DNA of 25,424 nt from positions 1 to 25,424 of IMG/VR virus record IMGVR_UViG_3300047493_000202. One strand, 5' to 3'. This stretch comes from a virus. Position 1 is the first letter of the stretch; each line of letters opens with the position of its first letter. The position numbers and the translations under genes are program-made. The notes under the pieces were generated by a model. That model made no database searches and was not told where the DNA came from. It saw only the letters and a program-made list of their open reading frames with translations. Of the stretch, positions 20,324 through 25,424 are shown piece after piece.

Positions 20324-21291
20324 TGCTGCCCCTCCAGAATGTTCGCCGCCCGCACCACATGCTTATCGGTCAGCGCCTCGCCGGCGGCTGCCAGCATCGC
20401 GGCATCCAGTGTGTAGACCATCTGCCGCAGCCCGCCCGGCTTGCGCGCAATCGTCCCCAGCAGCGTGCGCACCTTGTCGTCCCGCACCCCAAACGCATCC
20501 AGCATGGCGGTGATATCGCCGGCCGTGGAATTCACCACCTCAACCCGCATGCCCAGCCGCGAGAACACCTGCGCAAACTCCGCCTGCCGCCCGCCGCCAT
20601 CCACCCGCCGGTTGACATCAATATTCCCGGCCAGCACGATGCCGATCTCGGTCTCATCAGCAATCGCGCGCAGTTGCTCGATGCCGTTCATTTTCAAATG
20701 CTGCGCCTCATCCACAATCAGCAGCGCCTGGCGCCCTGTCAGCCGCGCGCAAATCGCCCGGAACCGTTTTGTTCCCGCCATGTCCGAGAGCCCCAGCCTG
20801 TCGCAAATATCCTCCATAATCTGCGCCGCCGTGGCATTCTTCGGCGCGCAGGTGATGCGCCAAACATTGGAGTGCTCACCTTGGTATTTTTTAAGCGCGG
20901 TGGTCTTCCCAATCCCAGCACCGCCCGCAATCACCGCCATCCGCCCCAGGCTCTGCGCGTGGCTCAGCACATGCAGAAACGTCATCGCACTCGGTGTCGC
21001 CACAAAATCCGGCTTGCGCAACAAAACCGACCTGGTCTGGCGCTCGCTCTCCCGCGTCTCCAGCCAGGCCCGCAGCTTCTCGGCCACGGCGGTGTAATTG
21101 CCGCTATAGCTCTTCTTCATCCAGGCCGGCACCGTGCTCTGGCCAATCCCCGCAAGCTTCGCAATCGCCGCAAAGCTCAACCCATCCTGGCGGGACGCTT
21201 CCCGTATCTTGCCCCGCAGCGCTTCAAATTCATCAAGCATGGCAGAGGCATTGCCAGCCGCACCAAACTCTTGCGTTACATTATCGAGCAT
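20320..21291 (-). CDS. Transposition target-capture ATPase (MuB-like)
   Basis: This protein has 323 residues. The ATG at 21291 is preceded by AAGGAG. The first 80 residues hold an HTH-like domain (LSFAAIAKLAGIGQSTVPAWMKKSYSGNY). An AAA+ domain follows with Walker A AGGAGIGKTTA (about 122-132), Walker B ALLIVDEAQHLK (189-200) and a sensor-like GIVLAGNID. The C-terminal part (VRTLLGTIARKPGGLRQMVYTLDAAMLAAAG) is the MuB/Tn7 TnsC-like lid. MuB forms ATP-dependent filaments on target DNA and delivers it to MuA. It follows MuA by 25 bases, in the canonical A-B order. Length matches Mu B (312). Confidence 0.93.
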   Translation of the reverse strand: MLDNVTQEFGAAGNASAMLDEFEALRGKIREASRQDGLSFAAIAKLAGIGQSTVPAWMKKSYSGNYTAVAEKLRAWLETRESERQTRSVLLRKPDFVATPSAMTFLHVLSHAQSLGRMAVIAGGAGIGKTTALKKYQGEHSNVWRITCAPKNATAAQIMEDICDRLGLSDMAGTKRFRAICARLTGRQALLIVDEAQHLKMNGIEQLRAIADETEIGIVLAGNIDVNRRVDGGGRQAEFAQVFSRLGMRVEVVNSTAGDITAMLDAFGVRDDKVRTLLGTIARKPGGLRQMVYTLDAAMLAAAGEALTDKHVVRAANILEGQQ

Positions 21292-21316
21292 TTTTAACTC
21301 CTTTTTTGATGAACGT

Positions 21317-23227
21317 TCAGTCACTATCGCCGGTCACAAGCCGCAGCCCGCGGTCCATATCCCGGTAAAATTGCAGGGTTTCCGACTCATCCTCAGCCAC
21401 CGGCTGCAGCGCCGTATTCCCAGCCGTCACCAGCCGCACCACCTTCGTCTCCGGCGGCGTGTAGGGGGCAACGGGTGGGGACAATTGCGCCAGCTCCGGC
21501 AGCGTCATCCGCCGCTCCGCTGCCAGGCGCTCCCGGGTTGCGCGCAGATACGCATTGCGCGCGTTGGCGTGCTCGCGTGCCGCCTCGGTATCGGCAAACC
21601 CAACGGCCTCGATCAGCCTGGCCACACAAATCAGCCGCTTATCGCGCGCATAAACCGCCAAATCCTGATGCACATTCTCGGGGTCAAACCTCACAACCAG
21701 TTTTTGCCCGCGATATTCCAGCAGCTCCTCGCACCAATACCGGTTGCCAAGCAGATAGATCGCGCCATCATCTTTGCGCACCGTCACACCCTCGGCCATC
21801 AACATGCACAGCCGGCGTTGCTCGGCCGAGGCCTTGCGGATCACCGTCTCCGGCGCGCCATAACTCTGGTCAAACGCTTGCTGAAACGAAAGCTTCCCGC
21901 CGCACACCCGGCTCTGCCGCCCCTCGCGCTGGTTATGCAGCGCAATCTCGCGGTCAATTACGGCCAGAAACGTTGCGAGCGGCACCGCCTTGGAGCCATA
22001 ATCCTCTGGCTTCGCCAGCGGGTTATTGCCGCAATACGCCCCGTCAAACGCCGGGTGCTTGGCAATATCACGGGCAAAATCTCCGAAGCCACGCTCAATC
22101 GGCTTGCTCTGCCCGGCATACGGCGTAACAAAATGCACATCCACACCGAGCAGTTTAAAAACGCCGTCCGGGTCTTCATCCCGCACTTTAAACCGATACC
22201 GCGTCTTCGTGCCACCGCTCAGCCATTTGGAGGCAAAGGCCCTCCCATTATCCAGATACGCTTTTTCTGGGATGCCATAGGTCTCAATCAAATCCCCAAA
22301 GCACAGCCGCACCTCGTCCTTGTTCTCGGTCCGCCCCGTCCGCCAAGCCAGAAACATCCCTGAATAAAGGTCTTGAAATGCCACGGTGAGCGGCCGAGCC
22401 ACCTTGCCATCCGGCCATTGCACAAACACATCCCATTTATGCCCATCCGCATTCACCGCCTCGAGCGCATGGAACCCAGACCGGTCTCGCTCCTGCGCCG
22501 GGAACAACGCCTTGGCAGCATCCCGCCCCTCGCGCGCCATCACCAGCACCGCCTCCGGAATCGTCTCCACGCGCCGGCGCAGCGTCTTCTCGTTGGGGAT
22601 TACCCAACCTTGCTCCGCCGCAATCCGGCAGGTCCGCCGGTAAACCGAGGTAAAGCTGGGGTTCGCCGGGCGCAGATAATCAGCCTGCGTCGCATCCTGA
22701 AAATTCGGGTCAATCTCAACGCGTCGTCCGCCGCCGCCGCGTGCGCTCGGCGTCAAAGCTGGCAGCCAGTCGCTTTTGTTTGCTCTTTTCCTGGTATCAA
22801 GCCAGTTGCGGATCGTCTGGTGGGATGCTCCAACCTCTTTGGCAACAATCTTTATGGCGTTTGCGCCATGCTGCGCCCTTAAATCATCAACTCGTAACAA
22901 CGCCCGCAGCCGCCGCGCGCCTTCATCCTTCCGGCTCTGCGGTTGCTTCTCAAACCACTCCCAAGTCTGCTCATTCGGTGCAGTATCCACCTTGGCCTTC
23001 GGCTCAGCCTCTTTCGGGGTATACCGGATAACAAGTTCTGCCTGTTGCCGCTCGGGCAGGGCAGTATAATGATATTCCTTGCCATTTCCGTCTGCACGCG
23101 TGCGCGATTTGCCCTTCCCGTCCCAGTCATCCCGCCTCGCCAACTTCAAATAGCCGGGCTGAGACGTAGGCATCCCAAAGAGCGCCTCTTTCACAAATTC
23201 ATTGAGCGTGAACCACTCTTTTTTCAT
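21317..23227 (-). CDS. DDE transposase (MuA-like)
   Basis: This 636-residue protein is the transposase that pairs the phage ends and carries out replicative transposition. Domain order is typical: MuA N-terminal DNA-binding motif (MKKEWFTLNEFVKEALFGMP, LKLARRDDW, ALPER), an end-binding region (110-220, containing KIVAKEVGASHQTIRNWLD and KTLRRRVETIP), then the RNase H-like core. The catalytic triad is visible: Asp261 (NADGHKWDVF), Asp326 (YLDNGRAFAS) and Glu378 (SKPIERGFGD). The C-terminal MuB-contact region is about 500-636. The ATG at 23227 overlaps the stop of the upstream gene (ATGA). An apparent longer frame to 23401 would run through that gene and lacks the motif. Confidence 0.95.
   Translation of the reverse strand: MKKEWFTLNEFVKEALFGMPTSQPGYLKLARRDDWDGKGKSRTRADGNGKEYHYTALPERQQAELVIRYTPKEAEPKAKVDTAPNEQTWEWFEKQPQSRKDEGARRLRALLRVDDLRAQHGANAIKIVAKEVGASHQTIRNWLDTRKRANKSDWLPALTPSARGGGGRRVEIDPNFQDATQADYLRPANPSFTSVYRRTCRIAAEQGWVIPNEKTLRRRVETIPEAVLVMAREGRDAAKALFPAQERDRSGFHALEAVNADGHKWDVFVQWPDGKVARPLTVAFQDLYSGMFLAWRTGRTENKDEVRLCFGDLIETYGIPEKAYLDNGRAFASKWLSGGTKTRYRFKVRDEDPDGVFKLLGVDVHFVTPYAGQSKPIERGFGDFARDIAKHPAFDGAYCGNNPLAKPEDYGSKAVPLATFLAVIDREIALHNQREGRQSRVCGGKLSFQQAFDQSYGAPETVIRKASAEQRRLCMLMAEGVTVRKDDGAIYLLGNRYWCEELLEYRGQKLVVRFDPENVHQDLAVYARDKRLICVARLIEAVGFADTEAAREHANARNAYLRATRERLAAERRMTLPELAQLSPPVAPYTPPETKVVRLVTAGNTALQPVAEDESETLQFYRDMDRGLRLVTGDSD
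23205..23227. repeat. 23-base direct repeat, copy 1 (start of MuA)
   Basis: This 23-base stretch, coding for the first residues of MuA (MKKEWFTL), is identical to 23755-23777 at the start of the gene two positions upstream. A third, diverged copy (about 18 of 23 positions) begins the gene that ends at 23789. Probably a recent duplication or recombination of the N-terminal module. Confidence 0.9.
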
Positions 23228-23448
23228 GTAAGTGAGCAATCCTCGACCGTCACCTTGGTGTCCTGGACATAGGTTTCCGGCTGGCCATAAACCGATACCC
23301 AAAGCCGCCCATACGAACCGACCCATTCTTGTTGAAGATTTTGCCCAAAAAATCTCAGACGCATTGTCGGCGTCGCATCTCCGCCGATCTTTCGACGGCA
23401 TAGCGCCACAGACTCAGCGTAAATTTGGAATTGTTCTAAATCGCTCAT
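23224..23448 (-). CDS. 74-residue protein of unknown function before MuA
   Basis: This protein begins MSDLEQFQIYAESVALCRRKIGG, has a central MRLRFFGQNLQQEWVGSYGRLWVSVYGQ and ends VQDTKVTVEDCSLT. It looks like a small alpha+beta protein. No family was recognised. The TGA overlaps the MuA ATG and its own ATG overlaps the upstream stop, so it is coupled to MuA. Interposed between the two genes that share the MuA N-terminal motif. Confidence 0.6.
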   Translation of the reverse strand: MSDLEQFQIYAESVALCRRKIGGDATPTMRLRFFGQNLQQEWVGSYGRLWVSVYGQPETYVQDTKVTVEDCSLT

Positions 23449-23777
23449 GCCGCCCGACGCTCCCGGCGCTCAGCCAGCATCGCCTCGAGCATGCTGATCT
23501 CATCGTCCAAGCTTTCCGCAACCACCGGCCGCCAGATGCCCAGCTTGATAATCCGCTCGCTCACACTGCCAGGGAAAAACACCGCCTCCAGATGCTCGCG
23601 CATCGCAAACGACAAGCAGGAGACATGGAACTCCGCATTAATAGTTCCCACCCGCCGCCGTGCCTTTCTCTCGGGCAACCGGTCAAACCGCCTCGCCAGC
23701 GCGCGGCAGAAATCATCATCCACCCCCGCCACCTTCGCCGCCCGCAACTCCGCCAGCGTGAACCACTCTTTTTTCAT
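23445..23777 (-). CDS. Small protein with a MuA-type N-terminal DNA-binding motif (1)
   Basis: This protein has 110 residues. It starts MKKEWFTLAELRAAKVAGVDDDFCRALARRFDRLPERKARRR, nearly the MuA start, including a match of 23 bases at DNA level. It lacks any catalytic DDE domain. The rest is LSFAMREHLEAVFFPGSVSERIIKLGIWRPV and a helical DDEISMLEAMLAERRERR. It could bind the same internal or end sites as MuA, as a regulator or competitor, in the way the Mu repressor and MuA share related N-terminal domains; this is inference. Confidence 0.7.
   Translation of the reverse strand: MKKEWFTLAELRAAKVAGVDDDFCRALARRFDRLPERKARRRVGTINAEFHVSCLSFAMREHLEAVFFPGSVSERIIKLGIWRPVVAESLDDEISMLEAMLAERRERRAA
23755..23777. 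repeat. 23-base direct repeat, copy 2
   Basis: Identical to 23205-23227 and starting the 110-residue gene with the MuA-like N-terminus. Confidence 0.9.
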
Positions 23778-23788
23778 TTTATGGTCCT

Positions 23789-24328
23789 TTAAGAATGTTC
23801 TTTGTCGGGTGAATTGACGACAATGTCGTTGCTTGCGGCGTCGTAGAAGACCTCACCATCTTCACTATCGGTTTCCATCTCCGTGATAACTTCCAGACAG
23901 AAAATCCAGAACCACTCGCTGCGTTCATATCCACGCACACAAATGTGCCAGGCGATTAGCTCATCCCGTGAAACCCGCAGCTCATCAGCAGCGCGATAGT
24001 AGCAGTCGGCTGGCTGACCCGTTTCTTCATCATGGTTTTTGCAAGCGCCCCAAACAAAGCACTCGTTTTCCAGGTACGTTTCTAAGTAAGAAATACACGC
24101 CGCTCTATCGACAGCCTGCCGGAGTATTTCGTAATTAGTTTTGTGCTTTTGGGGCGCATAATGCTTGTAATAATAGGAAGGGATAACCCCCGCCCACGGC
24201 CGCGTGGGAAGCTCAGTATTTGGCCAACTCTCCCGCTCGGCCAACCGCTCCATATCAGCGACAGAGCGCGGCATGTTCGGCAATTGCTCAGCCGCAAATT
24301 CCGCCAGAGTAAAGAACTCTTTTCTCAT
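23789..24328 (-). CDS. 179-residue protein with a MuA-type N-terminal motif (2)
   Basis: This protein starts MRKEFFTLAEFAAEQLPNMP then ADMERLAERESWPNTELPTRPWAG, again the MuA N-terminal 'M(K/R)KE(W/F)FTL.E(F/L)....' motif. The 140 residues after it are unlike MuA: YYYKHYAPQKHKTNYEIL, a Cys-containing part (FVWGACKNHDEETGQPADCYYRAADELRVSRDELIAW) and an acidic tail. It has no catalytic motifs. The ATG at 24328 overlaps the stop of the ParB-like gene by four bases. Confidence 0.65.
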   Translation of the reverse strand: MRKEFFTLAEFAAEQLPNMPRSVADMERLAERESWPNTELPTRPWAGVIPSYYYKHYAPQKHKTNYEILRQAVDRAACISYLETYLENECFVWGACKNHDEETGQPADCYYRAADELRVSRDELIAWHICVRGYERSEWFWIFCLEVITEMETDSEDGEVFYDAASNDIVVNSPDKEHS

Positions 24329-25143
24329 TCCATCCCCCGGACTTCTTTTTTGAATTGCTTGCGTTCAGCCGGAGACCATTGCGCCCACGCCACAAGCAAA
24401 GCCTGCAACAGCCCATCCACGGTTGGCTTTTCTGTTGGCTTATCCGTCTTCGGTTTCGCCGGGTTCGCCCGCAAGGCGCGCTCAACACTGCCGTCATAGA
24501 GGGTCGCAGCCTCGTCAAGAACTGTCAGCGCCGCAGGATGCTTTTGCAGCTTATCCAGCAAAACCCCTTTTTTGGCCGCATCAGTGCCCTTAAGGCGCTC
24601 CCAGACATCATCGCTTGTCTTAAGACGGCGGTTTACCGCCAGGCGCACCGTGGTGGCATCAACCCCCAGTTTTTCGGATGTTTCGTCAAAAAAGTTCTTA
24701 TTTTTAGCCGCTTTTTGCAAAGTCGAAAATTTCGAATCATTTCGATCTCCGCCGCGAATGGAGCCATTCAGCCTATTCCATATCACCCAGCGCCGCGCCA
24801 AAAACTCCGCCTGATCGTAGGGGGAAAGCTCGATGCGATACAGGTTCTCGTCTATCTCCCGCAGCTCGGCCTCATCCTCGTTGCAAGCCTGAACAAGAGC
24901 AGAGATTTCCGCCCAGTCGGTGAGCCCAGCCGCGAGTAAATTCTGCGCAGCCTTCAAACGGTGCGCACCGGCAATCAGCCGATACCGCCCGTCCCTCAAA
25001 GGGCGCACGGTGATGGGGTTGAGCAGCCCCCGCTCACTGATGGAAATTTGGAGCCGCGCGACATCCGCATCATCGGTCGCCCTCAGCCGGTCCTTAACCT
25101 CGATCAGGTCAAGCCTGAGCTTAACCACCTCCGGCGCGCTCAC
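24325..25143 (-). CDS. ParB-like nuclease-domain protein, early region
   Basis: This protein has 272 residues. Residues 5-100 form a ParB/Srx N-terminal domain: LDLIEVKDRLR, ARLQISISERGLLNPITVRPL, and the GAHRLKAAQNLLAAGL motif (the place of GERR). An HTH-like segment follows around 165-185 (SEKLGVDATTVRLAVNRRL) and a helical, basic C-terminus. ParB-like proteins are found in the early operon of many alphaproteobacterial Mu-like phages and may bind phage DNA or influence lysogeny; a CTP-dependent activity is only a family possibility. It overlaps the Ner-like gene upstream (ATGA). Confidence 0.85.
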   Translation of the reverse strand: MSAPEVVKLRLDLIEVKDRLRATDDADVARLQISISERGLLNPITVRPLRDGRYRLIAGAHRLKAAQNLLAAGLTDWAEISALVQACNEDEAELREIDENLYRIELSPYDQAEFLARRWVIWNRLNGSIRGGDRNDSKFSTLQKAAKNKNFFDETSEKLGVDATTVRLAVNRRLKTSDDVWERLKGTDAAKKGVLLDKLQKHPAALTVLDEAATLYDGSVERALRANPAKPKTDKPTEKPTVDGLLQALLVAWAQWSPAERKQFKKEVRGME

Positions 25144-25424
25144 GCCGCAGCCTGCTCATTCTGAATGGCCTTGCGAAACTCGGTTGCGTGCAGCCGCCTA
25201 CCGTCAGATGTCCAGCGCTCCGGCCAAAGAGCATGAGGATTCATTTCCAGAGCATCGGCGATCACGGTCTCCACTTTTCCATTGATACGGACGCCGCCCA
25301 GCACGTCGGAAACCGACTGGGCGGACAGGCCGAACCGCTGGGCAAAGCCCTTAATCGTGCCAAAACGTATCCTGATCTCGGCCTTAATTTTTTCCGCGTG
25401 CAATCCTGCGACTTCCTGTGCCAT
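25140..25424 (-). CDS. Ner/Nlp-family HTH early regulator
   Basis: This 94-residue protein is of the Ner/Nlp type: LHAEKIKAEIRIRFGTIKGFAQRFGLSAQSVSDVLGGV, with the helix-turn-helix of small lambda-Cro-like proteins, and MNPHALWPERW, the typical Ner motif. Mu Ner turns down early transcription and the repressor gene to favour the lytic path. Its ATG is the last codon of the window (25422-25424). The repressor gene and early promoter would lie to the right and are not visible. Confidence 0.85.
   Translation of the reverse strand: MAQEVAGLHAEKIKAEIRIRFGTIKGFAQRFGLSAQSVSDVLGGVRINGKVETVIADALEMNPHALWPERWTSDGRRLHATEFRKAIQNEQAAA

Noticed and set aside
23228-23401. N-terminal extension of MuA to 23401
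   Set aside because: It overlaps a coupled 74-residue gene, and the conserved MuA start (MKKEWFTL) is at 23227.
23205-23777. CRISPR-like repeats
   Set aside because: Only two perfect copies 550 bases apart, explained by the shared coding start of paralogous genes.

Overview
The window is a large contiguous part of a Mu-like (transposable) prophage or phage genome. All genes I can support lie on the minus strand, so transcription and the conventional Mu gene order run from the right end (25424) to the left end (1). The window starts at a Ner-type regulator and ends inside the tail operon. Base composition is GC-rich. The mixture of gene families (Mu transposition and head genes plus a ParB-like early gene, an RMF-like protein, Gp49, VpaChn25_0724-type and DUF2730 proteins) resembles Mu-like phages of Alphaproteobacteria. 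That host assignment is inference; no host gene, integrase, attachment site, tRNA or rRNA is visible.

Early and replication region (25424 to about 19150): a Ner-like HTH protein, a ParB-like protein, two small proteins that share the N-terminal motif of the transposase, a small unknown, the MuA-type DDE transposase, the MuB-type AAA ATPase, a winged-helix protein and several small unknowns including a zinc ribbon. The genes overlap by ATGA or GTGA junctions, so they look translationally coupled. Accessory/regulatory region (19150 to 17151): an unusually structured, roughly 230-base leader lies directly before a BRO-N-like antirepressor-type gene whose ribosome binding site is buried in a stem. 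Two unknown helical proteins, a GemA/gp16 protein and a Mor-family activator follow.

Lysis and packaging region (16809 to 11589): a perfect palindrome sits just upstream of the endolysin, followed by two small membrane proteins (holin candidates), separate i-spanin and o-spanin genes, DUF2730, VpaChn25_0724-type and gp27-type proteins, Gp49, an RMF-like protein and the terminase large subunit. Head region (11589 to 4949): two small unknowns, the gp29-type portal, a MuF minor head protein with a C-terminal nuclease-like toxin domain, gpG, then a terminator-like hairpin and a second copy of the same palindrome, then the gpI protease/scaffold (interrupted by an in-frame amber codon), a decoration-like protein and the gpT major capsid protein. 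Tail region (4879 to 1): gp35-, gp36-, gp37- and gp38-like proteins, sheath, tube, a tail assembly chaperone with a -1 frameshift extension, and a short (possibly truncated) tape measure protein.

Most interesting points: (1) two matching palindromes placed exactly where Mu has its late promoters Plys and PI, with one Mor/C-type activator gene between the early and late regions; (2) the double-copy structured leader with ribosome-site sequestration before the antirepressor-type gene; (3) three adjacent genes sharing the MuA N-terminal motif and a 23-base perfect repeat; (4) the amber codon inside the protease-scaffold gene; (5) the classical T7 slippery heptamer in the tail chaperone gene; (6) the MuF toxin-like fusion. 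None of these could be tested by database search here.
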